Assembly (NCBI GenBank): GCA_934446365.1
Contig: CAKSDZ010000001.1
Location: 1-64,000 of the forward strand
DNA: 64,000 nt
Direction of reading: 5' to 3'
DNA from: an uncultured Eubacteriales bacterium
GTDB taxonomy: Bacteria; Bacillota; Clostridia; Oscillospirales; CAG-272
In this document: positions 57,304 through 64,000 of the stretch, in pieces
How the letters are laid out: each line of letters begins with the position of its first letter
How positions within the stretch are numbered: the stretch's first letter is position 1
The notes under the pieces: generated by a model
Seen by the model: only the letters and a program-made list of their open reading frames with translations
Database searches by the model: none
What the model was told of the DNA's origin: nothing
Made by a program: the position numbers and the translations under genes

Positions 57304-58737
57304 TTATCCCCGTTTGACGCGGATTCTCATTTCCGCACCGGGTGCGTCGAGGACTTCGATTTGCAGCTTCCAATCGGGTGAGACGCCCTCGGGGAAGCGG
57401 TTGAGCGAATACGATTCCGAAGCGGCGCCGCAGTAGAGCGAGGAATCGAAAAGTCCGGTTTTCGGGTCGTCGGAGGCATAAAAGAACGGGTCCTCCGTGA
57501 TGTTTTTCTCCTTGAAGCAGGGACCGTATTTGACAAAATTGCCGGCCTCGTCCGTGATTTCGGTGAACATGCTGCGAAGTCTTATGGCGTTTCCGAGGTC
57601 ATGACGCTTTCCCTCGGGACGGTTGGAGGAGACGCACTGCGCCTTGGTGAACCATTCGCGATTGATTGCCTCGTCTACCTGCCAAATGATGATGCCGCCC
57701 TTGGAATCGCCGGGGGTCAGTTTTTCCTCGAAGCCTTCTTTGAGGCGGATTTCACAGAGGAAATATTCGTCCGGGTCGGGCGTTGTGATTTTCAGCACCT
57801 TGTATTTGCCGGAAAGCGTGGAGTAAAGCGTATATACGCCGTCCTCGTCCGCAGTCTCCTCTTGTGCCCAGCCGAGATAAATTCTCTGATACGGGTCGAT
57901 GTAGGCGGGCTTGGTGCCGCTGTCGAGGTGATTGCCCCACGACATCAGCGAGAAATTGAGCGGAAGCGGCCAGCCGAATACATAGTCCGCAGGCGGGGTA
58001 TAGCGGCAGTACATGTCCTGCGCGCCCACGTTGTGCGCAAGCTCGTGCGCCGGCGTGCCGATTGTGATTGGGCCATGGGAATTGTATTCGCCGACATTGG
58101 ATACGCGCACGACTTTGACGCCGCCGCTCATCTGGGCGTCGGTGGGCTGGCTGGTTCCGTGCACCATGAAGCGGTGGCTCGGAATCGGTCCGTCTTCGCA
58201 GACGACCTTGGAAAATTCCTCGTCCGCCTTGGTGGACGCACGGTCATAGCCCGCGTTGAGAATGACGATGGCAAGCTCATCCGGTGTGATGATGCCGTCT
58301 CCGTTTTTGTCGTATTTGGCAAAATCGATGTAAGGATCGCAGGCCTCGACGATGTCATGAATGGCCTTGGCCGCCGCGGTCTCATTGGTATAGCCTTCGA
58401 GATTGCGCAGCGCAGCGGGATGCGGCAGGGGCACCGTGATTTCCAAAATTCCCTCCGGCGCATTTTCTCTTTGCGGATGATCAATATGTACGGGATAGAA
58501 CCAAAACTTTCCGAGCGTCATCTCCTTATAAAAATTCATAAGGGAGTAGCCGTTCTCTCCGAAGAAGCGCTCATAGCAGTCCTCCGGCTTGGAGAGCGCC
58601 CATTGCTCGCCGAAAATCGGCGAGGTTTTGTCATATAACAGCTCGGGATGTGCGGGGTCATAGTCGTTTTTGCCGTTGCCGTTCGGGTCGAAGCTTGCGA
58701 TGACGAGCAGCAGCGGTGCGGGTGTCAGTGGTTTCAT
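57304..58737 (-). CDS. M6-type (immune inhibitor A-like) metalloprotease without signal peptide
   Basis: 477 residues from the ATG after AGAAAGGAATCCG. The zinc motif is HELAHNVGAQDMY (His231, Glu232, His235) with the Met-turn type SLMSWGNH downstream. Two Ca-binding-type loops are visible: DPNGNGKND at 17-25 and an EF-hand-like DKNGDGIITPDE at 143-154. The rest is a beta sandwich. No signal peptide or propeptide is seen; the catalytic domain starts at once. Homologues of M6 are usually secreted, so the location is unclear. Promoter TTGTGA-N17-TATATT lies just in front. Confidence 0.85.
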   Translation of the reverse strand: MKPLTPAPLLLVIASFDPNGNGKNDYDPAHPELLYDKTSPIFGEQWALSKPEDCYERFFGENGYSLMNFYKEMTLGKFWFYPVHIDHPQRENAPEGILEITVPLPHPAALRNLEGYTNETAAAKAIHDIVEACDPYIDFAKYDKNGDGIITPDELAIVILNAGYDRASTKADEEFSKVVCEDGPIPSHRFMVHGTSQPTDAQMSGGVKVVRVSNVGEYNSHGPITIGTPAHELAHNVGAQDMYCRYTPPADYVFGWPLPLNFSLMSWGNHLDSGTKPAYIDPYQRIYLGWAQEETADEDGVYTLYSTLSGKYKVLKITTPDPDEYFLCEIRLKEGFEEKLTPGDSKGGIIIWQVDEAINREWFTKAQCVSSNRPEGKRHDLGNAIRLRSMFTEITDEAGNFVKYGPCFKEKNITEDPFFYASDDPKTGLFDSSLYCGAASESYSLNRFPEGVSPDWKLQIEVLDAPGAEMRIRVKRG

Positions 58738-58763
58738 GACGGATTCCTTTCTTACGTAAAAAG

Positions 58764-58792
58764 AATATAACAACGAATTTATTTTATCACAA
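58764..58792 (-). promoter_or_regulatory. Promoter of the M6 protease gene
   Basis: On the minus strand: TTGTGA, 17-base spacer, TATATT, 27 bases before the start codon. Confidence 0.6.
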
Positions 58793-58811
58793 GGGACACA
58801 CAAGGTCAAGA

Positions 58812-58852
58812 ATAAGCGGCAAATTTAACATTCTGTTCAATTTGCCGCTTAT
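58812..58852 (-). terminator. Terminator-like hairpin after the ABC exporter operon
   Basis: A 14-bp perfect stem (ATAAGCGGCAAATT with its complement) and 13-base loop begins 5 bases after the exporter stop codon; only a weak T tract follows. Confidence 0.6.
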
Positions 58853-58856
58853 CCTA

Positions 58857-60608
58857 TTATCCTTTGAATTGGCTGTTGTAAAGCTCCGCGTAGAAGCCGC
58901 CCTTTTGAAGCAGGGAAGCGTGCGTACCGCTTTCGATGATGCTTCCGTTTTTCATCACGAGAATGATATCTGCCTCGCGGATGGTGGAAAGCCGGTGCGC
59001 CACGATAAAGCTGGTCCGTCCTTCCATCATGACGGCGAAGGCATTCTGAATTTTCATCTCTGTGCGCGTATCGATGGAGGAGGTGGCTTCGTCGAGAATC
59101 AGCATCGGCGGCAGGCAAAGCATGACGCGCGCAATGCAGAGCAGCTGCTTCTGTCCCTGTGAGAGCCCGCTGTCGTCGCCGATAACGGTATCGTAGCCCG
59201 CGGGAAGCCGCTTGATAAAGCTGTGCGCGTGGGAGGCTTTGGCGGCGGCGATAATCTCCTCATCGGTGGCATCGGGCTTCCCGATCGCGATGTTTTCACG
59301 CACGGTTGCCGTTTTCAGCCATGTTTCCTGCAAGACCATGCCGTAGCTTTTCCGCAGGCTTTTTCTTGTGATATCGCGGATATCCGTGCCGTCCACGCGG
59401 ATTTCTCCCGCGTCCACATCGTAGAAGCGCATGAGCAGGTTGATGAGCGTTGTTTTGCCGCAGCCGGTGGGTCCGACGATGGCGACGCGGCGTCCGGCGG
59501 GAACGGAAAGATTGAAGTTGCGGATAAGCGGCTTTGCGGGCACATATGAGAAATCGACGTTTGTGATTTCCATTTCACCTTTTGCCTTATCAAGGACGAC
59601 CGCATCCGGCGCGTCGGGGATCTGCGGTGTCTCACAGATGAGCTCGAAGAGCCTTGCGGCGCAGGCGAGCGCGTTTTGAAGCTCCGTCACGACGCCGGAA
59701 ATCTCGTTGAACGGCTTCGTATACTGGTTGGCATAGCTGAGAAAAATCGAGAGGCTTCCGACGGTGAACGTCGGGTTTGTAATAACGGAGAGTGCGCCGA
59801 CAAGTCCCACGCCGGCGTAGACGATGCTGTTGACAAAGCGCGTCGTCGGATTCACGGTCGAGGAATAGAATACCGCGCGCCGCGAGCATTTTTCCAGTCT
59901 CTCGTTGATTTCCTCGAAAGTTTCGGAAACCTCGGCCTCGTGCCCGTATGCGCGCACCACCTTTTCATTGCCGATAATCTCATTGATAAAGGCGGTCTGC
60001 TCGCCGCGCGTTTCCGATTGAAGCCGGAACATCGAATAGGTCCGCTTCGCGATGAAGCTTGCCGCGAAAAGGGAGAGCGGCGTCACGAGCACGACGACGA
60101 GCGCGATTTTCCAGTTGATGGCGAACATGAATGCGAGTGTGCCGATGATGGTGATGACGCCGGTGAAGAGTTGGGAAAAGCCCATAAGCAGTCCGTCGGA
60201 GAACTGGTCGGCGTCGGTGATAATACGGCTGACGATTTCCCCGTGTGCGTGGGAATCGATATAGGAAACGGGCAGGCTTTGGAGCTTTGCGAACGCTTCG
60301 CTGCGGATATCGCGCACGACGCCGTAGGTAATTCGGTTGTTGATGATGTTCATGAGCCATTGAAAGAGGGCTGCCGCTGCGGCCGCGACGGCGATTTTGA
60401 TAAGCAAGGCGGCGATGTCGTCAAAATACACTTTCCCGGGCTCGAGAATGAGATCGATGGCATCACCGATGAGAATCGGTACATACAGGGTCAGAACGAC
60501 CGAGGCTGCGGCAAGCAGTAGGGAGAGAAGAAGTGCCGGCGTATAGCGTTTCAGATAGTTCAGCACCTTTTTTAGGGTGCCGCGGGAGGCTTTCTTTTGG
60601 CTTTTCAT
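58857..60608 (-). CDS. ABC exporter half-transporter, catalytic partner (heterodimer subunit 2)
   Basis: 583 residues: six membrane helices (about residues 20-310) and an ATPase domain. The ATPase has Walker A GPTGCGKT, Walker B MLILDEATSSID with the catalytic Glu, switch His in SFIVAHRLSTI, and a signature that deviates from LSGGQ: LSQGQKQLLCIARVML. It overlaps the first exporter gene by 4 bases. Together they form a heterodimeric multidrug or lipid exporter of the BmrCD/TM287-288 kind, in which one of the two ATP sites is degenerate. Confidence 0.92.
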   Translation of the reverse strand: MKSQKKASRGTLKKVLNYLKRYTPALLLSLLLAAASVVLTLYVPILIGDAIDLILEPGKVYFDDIAALLIKIAVAAAAAALFQWLMNIINNRITYGVVRDIRSEAFAKLQSLPVSYIDSHAHGEIVSRIITDADQFSDGLLMGFSQLFTGVITIIGTLAFMFAINWKIALVVVLVTPLSLFAASFIAKRTYSMFRLQSETRGEQTAFINEIIGNEKVVRAYGHEAEVSETFEEINERLEKCSRRAVFYSSTVNPTTRFVNSIVYAGVGLVGALSVITNPTFTVGSLSIFLSYANQYTKPFNEISGVVTELQNALACAARLFELICETPQIPDAPDAVVLDKAKGEMEITNVDFSYVPAKPLIRNFNLSVPAGRRVAIVGPTGCGKTTLINLLMRFYDVDAGEIRVDGTDIRDITRKSLRKSYGMVLQETWLKTATVRENIAIGKPDATDEEIIAAAKASHAHSFIKRLPAGYDTVIGDDSGLSQGQKQLLCIARVMLCLPPMLILDEATSSIDTRTEMKIQNAFAVMMEGRTSFIVAHRLSTIREADIILVMKNGSIIESGTHASLLQKGGFYAELYNSQFKG

Positions 60609-62344
60609 ATCCGCGCTTCCTCCTTTTCCCTCGGAAATTGAGAATAATAGATTTCCTGGTAGACGGGGCAGCTTTCGAGCAGCTCCGCATGTGTGCCGCG
60701 TCCGGCGATTCTGCCGTCGTCGAGGACGATGATTTGGTCCGCATGAGAAATAGAGGCCGCGCGCTGCGACACGATGAAAACGGTGTGTTCCCCCTCCATT
60801 GTCCGGACAGCGGCGCGCAGGCGCGCGTCCGTGGCATAATCGAGCGCGGAGGCGCTGTCGTCAAAGATGATAATATCGGGATTGCCGACAAGGGAGCGTG
60901 CGATGCCGAGCCGCTGACGCTGTCCGCCGGAGAGATTTTTGCCGCCCTGCTCGATTACGTAGTCGAGGCCGCCCTCCTTGCCCTCGACGACGTCGCGCGC
61001 TTGGGCGGTATCGAGTGCGCGCCAGATTTCCTCGTCGGTGGCATCCGGCTTGCCCCATCGGATATTTTCCCGAATGGTGCCGTGAAAGAGCACCGCCTTC
61101 TGCATGACAATGCCGATTTTTTTCTTTAAAATATCGTCGGAATAAGCCCGCACGTCTATGCCGTCTATGAGGACTTCGCCGCGCGTCGCGTCATAAAAGC
61201 GGGGAATGAGTTCCACAAGCGAGGTCTTGCCCGAGCCGGTACCGCCGATGATGCCGACCGTTTCGCCGCGGCGGACGGTGAAATCGATATCCGTGAGCGA
61301 TTCGTCCGAGGCGTTTTGATAGGTCAGTCCGACATGCCGGAAAGTGACGGCGAAATCGTTCTGCTTTTCCTTGTTTTCCGCCGTGGGACGCGGCGCTCCT
61401 CCGTCCTCGAGCATCGCCTCAATGCGGTCGGCACATGCTGCGGATTTTGTCATGGTGATAATCAGATTTGCAAGCTTGACAAGTTCGATGAGAATCTGCG
61501 ACATATAGTTGTAAAGCGCAATGACGGCGCCTTGTGTGATAACGCCCGCTTCAACGCGCAGCGCGCCGACGTGAATCAGCACGATAATCGCGAGATTGAT
61601 GATAAGATAAGTCAAGGGATTCATGAGCGCCGAGATTTTGCCGGCGAATTTCTGCACGGCCGTGAGCGCCGCATTGTGCCGGTCGAACTCGCGGATTTCG
61701 TTTTCCTCGTCCGCAAATGCGCGGATGACGCGCGTTCCGGAAAGGTTCTCGCGCGTGATGCCAAGCACCCGGTCAAGACCGGTCTGCACCTTTCGGTAGA
61801 GCGGGATTCCGGCGAGCATGATGCCGAATACGACGACGCACAGCACGGGAATCGCGACGGCAAAGACGAGCGCGGCCTTCCCATCGATGGTAAACGCCAT
61901 AATCATCGAACCGAATACGATGACGGGAGAACGGGAAAAGAGCCGCAGCGTCAGATTCACGCCGGACTGCACCTGCGTGATATCGCTTGTCATGCGCGTG
62001 ATCATGGTCGAGGTGCCCATCCGGTCGATGTCGGAGAAGGAGAGCTTCTGCGTGTGAGCAAAGAGCGCCGAGCGGATATTTTTCGAGAAGCCGACCGCGG
62101 CCTTGGCCGCAAAATACTGCGCGAACATCGTGCAGGTGAAGCCGACAAGTCCGAGCAGCACGAGAAGTCCGCACATGCGGAAAATATAGGGCTTGTCGCC
62201 TGCCGCAATGCCGATGTCGATGATGTTTTTCATGACGAGCGGAATCATCAGCTCGAAAATCGCTTCCAGCACCTTGAAAAAGGGTGCGGATACCGCGGAG
62301 GCGGTATATCCTTTCATATATTTCAAAAGCTTTGTCAAATCCAT
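60605..62344 (-). CDS. ABC exporter half-transporter, degenerate partner (heterodimer subunit 1)
   Basis: 579 residues, six membrane helices then ATPase: Walker A GGTGSGKT, signature NLSGGQRQRLGIARSL, but Walker B is IIIFDDSASALD (Asp in place of the catalytic Glu) and the switch residue is Gln in VFIVSQRAAS instead of His. Thus its own ATP site is degenerate while its LSGGQ completes the good site of the partner. First gene of the two-gene operon. Substrate unknown. Confidence 0.92.
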   Translation of the reverse strand: MDLTKLLKYMKGYTASAVSAPFFKVLEAIFELMIPLVMKNIIDIGIAAGDKPYIFRMCGLLVLLGLVGFTCTMFAQYFAAKAAVGFSKNIRSALFAHTQKLSFSDIDRMGTSTMITRMTSDITQVQSGVNLTLRLFSRSPVIVFGSMIMAFTIDGKAALVFAVAIPVLCVVVFGIMLAGIPLYRKVQTGLDRVLGITRENLSGTRVIRAFADEENEIREFDRHNAALTAVQKFAGKISALMNPLTYLIINLAIIVLIHVGALRVEAGVITQGAVIALYNYMSQILIELVKLANLIITMTKSAACADRIEAMLEDGGAPRPTAENKEKQNDFAVTFRHVGLTYQNASDESLTDIDFTVRRGETVGIIGGTGSGKTSLVELIPRFYDATRGEVLIDGIDVRAYSDDILKKKIGIVMQKAVLFHGTIRENIRWGKPDATDEEIWRALDTAQARDVVEGKEGGLDYVIEQGGKNLSGGQRQRLGIARSLVGNPDIIIFDDSASALDYATDARLRAAVRTMEGEHTVFIVSQRAASISHADQIIVLDDGRIAGRGTHAELLESCPVYQEIYYSQFPREKEEARI

Positions 62345-62388
62345 TTCCTCCGGAAATTATGAAATATTGTGGTTTTGATGATATTCCC

Positions 62389-63087
62389 TTAATCCGCTGC
62401 CGCGTCGCTCTCGCGTTTGCGCCGGTTGTACGGACAGACGCGCATACAGATACCGCAGACGGCGCCGCGTCCGATATCCTTGTAGGTTTTCATATGCGCG
62501 GAGCAGCGTGCCGCGTCGAGAATCGTGTCCCGCGGCGCGCCGTAAACGTAGTTCCTGCCGGTGATTGCACCGGCGGGGCAGGCGTTTTTGCAGATTTCAC
62601 AGGTACCGCAGCCCTCTGTAATCACGGCGCCCGACGGGATAAGCGGCATATCGGTGAGCACGGTCGCAAGGCGCACCTTGGAGCCGTATTCTTTGGTGAT
62701 GAAAAGCCCGCTTTTCCCGATGAAGCCGAGGCCTGCAAGCACCGCCGCCGTTTTGTGCTGAAAGACGCCGCGGTAGGCATCCTTATCGGTATTCGTGCTT
62801 TGTGAGGCGGCAATGGGCAGCGCCGAAAAGCCGTGTGCTTCGATGAAATCCACGGCGTCCAGCGCAAGAAGGTCGAGCTTTGTGTTGGTGATGCGGTAAT
62901 GATGGAAATATTGAATGGAGGGCCTGCCGTCGATTGTTTCCACGACCGTATCGGAGAGCCTGCGCACAATCGTCACGGCGAAGTGCAGAGCGGGGAAGTC
63001 CGGCGACGCTTTGTCCCCCAGCGCGGAAAAGCCGACAAGCGAGGCACCGTTTTTTATAAGACAGCTTTGAAGTTCATCCTCAAACAT
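62389..63087 (-). CDS. Double [4Fe-4S] protein, epoxyqueuosine-reductase-like
   Basis: 232 residues from the ATG with GGAGGA 6 bases upstream; a longer reading has no SD. Two ferredoxin motifs are present: CGTCEICKNACP and CGICMRVCPYNR, plus the preceding RGVFQHKTAAVLAGLGFIGK-type segment. This pattern is that of QueG-like and short QueG-like reductases. At 232 residues it is shorter than QueG (about 380), so a different substrate is likely. Leftward, following a promoter-less gap of 44 bases to the exporter. Confidence 0.8.
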   Translation of the reverse strand: MFEDELQSCLIKNGASLVGFSALGDKASPDFPALHFAVTIVRRLSDTVVETIDGRPSIQYFHHYRITNTKLDLLALDAVDFIEAHGFSALPIAASQSTNTDKDAYRGVFQHKTAAVLAGLGFIGKSGLFITKEYGSKVRLATVLTDMPLIPSGAVITEGCGTCEICKNACPAGAITGRNYVYGAPRDTILDAARCSAHMKTYKDIGRGAVCGICMRVCPYNRRKRESDAAAD

Positions 63088-63181
63088 CCCTATCCTCCCG
63101 GATTTCTGCCGCATTTCGCGTGTTTTTCCTCAATATTCTATCACAAAAAGCTGCCTGTGGCAATATGATAACGGGAAAACT

Positions 63182-63211
63182 GAATATTTTTTGCGGGATT
63201 CGGCATATATT
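63182..63211 (+). promoter_or_regulatory. Possible sporulation (sigma-E-like) promoter
   Basis: GAATATT, 15 bases, CATATATT. This resembles the mother-cell sigma-E pattern rather than TTGACA/TATAAT; it lies 56 bases before a YlmC/YmxH-type gene. Confidence 0.35.
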
Positions 63212-63266
63212 GTCAGTATGACGAATGAATACATTCGGAAAATATGCTTTGTCGGAGGAAATCTAT

Positions 63267-63551
63267 ATGGACAGATGCAGCATCAACGATTTGAAGGATA
63301 AAGAGGTCATCAACATTTGCGACGGAAAGCGGCTCGGATACATAAACGATGTGGAGATCGACGTATGCTCCGGCTGTGTGCTGGCCATCGTCGTTCTGTT
63401 CGACTGCCGCGTGTTCGGCTTTGGAAAATGCGAGGAGCTGGTCATTCCGTGGGATAAGATCGGCTGCTTCGGAAAGGACGCGGTGCTCGTAAACGTGGAT
63501 ATTTCGCTCTATGAAAAGCTCGGATGCGAGAAAAAGTCGGGGAAAAAGTGA
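63267..63551 (+). CDS. PRC-barrel protein, YlmC/YmxH type
   Basis: 94 residues; ATG after GGAGGAAATC. A PRC barrel: INDLKDKEVINICDGKRLGY, INDVEIDVCSGCVLAIVVLF and IPWDKIGCFGKDAVLVNVDI, then a basic tail. YlmC/YmxH proteins are conserved in endospore-formers; the molecular function is unknown. Four Cys are unusual for the family. Single gene. Confidence 0.88.
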   Translation: MDRCSINDLKDKEVINICDGKRLGYINDVEIDVCSGCVLAIVVLFDCRVFGFGKCEELVIPWDKIGCFGKDAVLVNVDISLYEKLGCEKKSGKK

Positions 63552-63569
63552 AAAATATCATAAAACCCC

Positions 63570-63598
63570 TTGCATTTCCGGCGATTTTATGATAAAAT
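63570..63598 (+). promoter_or_regulatory. Promoter of the rpsB operon
   Basis: TTGCAT, 17-base spacer, TAAAAT; leader of about 142 bases to rpsB that contains GC-rich hairpins (a likely site for S2 feedback, inferred). Confidence 0.55.
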
Positions 63599-63746
63599 AA
63601 ATCGGATTTTCGGAGCTTTGTGCATCCGAATCCCGAAAAATCAAAATCCGCACACAGCGGCGGCATGCGCTTGGTGCCCCAAGGGAGGGCTTTGCATGGA
63701 AATTTATCCGCGCTGTGGAGGAAAAAACCAAAAAGGAGAAAAAATC

Positions 63747-64000
63747 ATGGCAGTCATTTCAATCAAGCAGCTGCTCGAAGCAGGCGTCCATTTCGGACAT
63801 CACACGAGAAGATGGAACCCCAAGATGGCGGAATACATCTTCACGGAAAGAAACGGCATCTATATCATCGACCTTCAAAAAACGGTCGGCAAGATCGACG
63901 AGGCCTACAATTTTGTAAAGGAGCTTTCGGCTGAGGGCGGCGACCTTCTCTTCGTGGGAACGAAGAAGCAGGCGGCGGACGCCATCAAGGAAGAGGCGGA
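63747..64000 (+). CDS. rpsB: 30S ribosomal protein S2, 5' part, cut by window edge
   Basis: The first 84 residues are visible; ATG after AAAAGGAGAAAAA. MAVISIKQLLEAGVHFGHHT, RRWNPKMAEYIFTERNGIYI and LFVGTKKQAADAIKEEA are S2 blocks. The partner genes usually found next (tsf, pyrH, frr) would lie outside the window. Confidence 0.96.
   Translation, partial: MAVISIKQLLEAGVHFGHHTRRWNPKMAEYIFTERNGIYIIDLQKTVGKIDEAYNFVKELSAEGGDLLFVGTKKQAADAIKEEA

Overview
The window comes from a low-to-mid G+C, Gram-positive, probably anaerobic Clostridia lineage (Oscillospiraceae/Christensenellales-like; this placement is inference). The evidence is the murB-whiA-dnaE order, the paired glgC/glgD subunits, a KOW-domain (L14E-like) gene between map and infA, the zinc-binding (C+) form of S14, a YlmC/YmxH-type PRC-barrel gene, LipoP-style lipoprotein signals and strong SD sequences throughout. 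No rRNA operon, CRISPR array or intact mobile element is visible.

Layout. (1) 1-3.1 kb is an accessory, AT-richer end: a leftward pair encoding a glycoside-hydrolase-like DUF1906 protein and a multi-Ig-domain protein cut by the window edge, a 17-bp perfect inverted repeat, a 33-nt 5' half of a tRNA-Asn gene, and an orphan consensus promoter followed by a hairpin. (2) 3.1-9.4 kb holds secreted Cys-rich and lipoprotein genes followed by two FtsX/MacB-type permeases and their ATPase. (3) 9.2-16 kb runs leftward: murB, whiA, dnaE, an XRE regulator with a zinc ribbon, and a small zinc-ribbon protein. (4) 16-19.7 kb: a Crp/Fnr-type regulator overlapping a complete nitrate/sulfonate-type ABC importer, then tspO. 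(5) 19.8-37.5 kb is a long glycogen/alpha-glucan locus: glgB-glgC-glgD-membrane protein-glgA-glgP-GH13-lipoprotein-GH31-ThyX-like protein-GH29-aminotransferase-lipoprotein. Glucose-1-phosphate is activated by GlgC/GlgD, polymerised by GlgA, branched by GlgB and mobilised by GlgP, with the GH13/GH31/GH29 enzymes handling oligosaccharides inside the cell. (6) 37.5-39.8 kb: a Cys-rich protein, a compact type I toxin-antitoxin locus with its antisense RNA, tRNA-Arg(CCG), an amidohydrolase and a TSCPD protein. (7) 40-56.5 kb is the complete S10-spc-alpha ribosomal superoperon, rpsJ to rplQ, including secY, adk, map, infA and rpoA. (8) 56.5-63.1 kb runs leftward: a lipoprotein cyclophilin, an M6-type metalloprotease, a heterodimeric ABC exporter and an iron-sulfur reductase. 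(9) The right end has a PRC-barrel gene and the start of rpsB.

The most interesting signal is the locus at 38.2-38.6 kb: a 30-residue hydrophobic holin-like peptide, a consensus promoter, mRNA ends that can pair with each other, and an opposed consensus promoter for a short antisense RNA whose terminator hairpin spans the toxin stop codon. Other points of note are the tRNA-Asn fragment beside signal-less Ig/DUF1906 proteins, a palindrome with Crp/Fnr-type spacing at the start site of the Crp-ABC operon, the ThyX-like protein inside the sugar operon, and a 294-nt S10 leader with an intrinsic-terminator-like hairpin. All functional assignments rest on reading motifs by eye; no database search was run.
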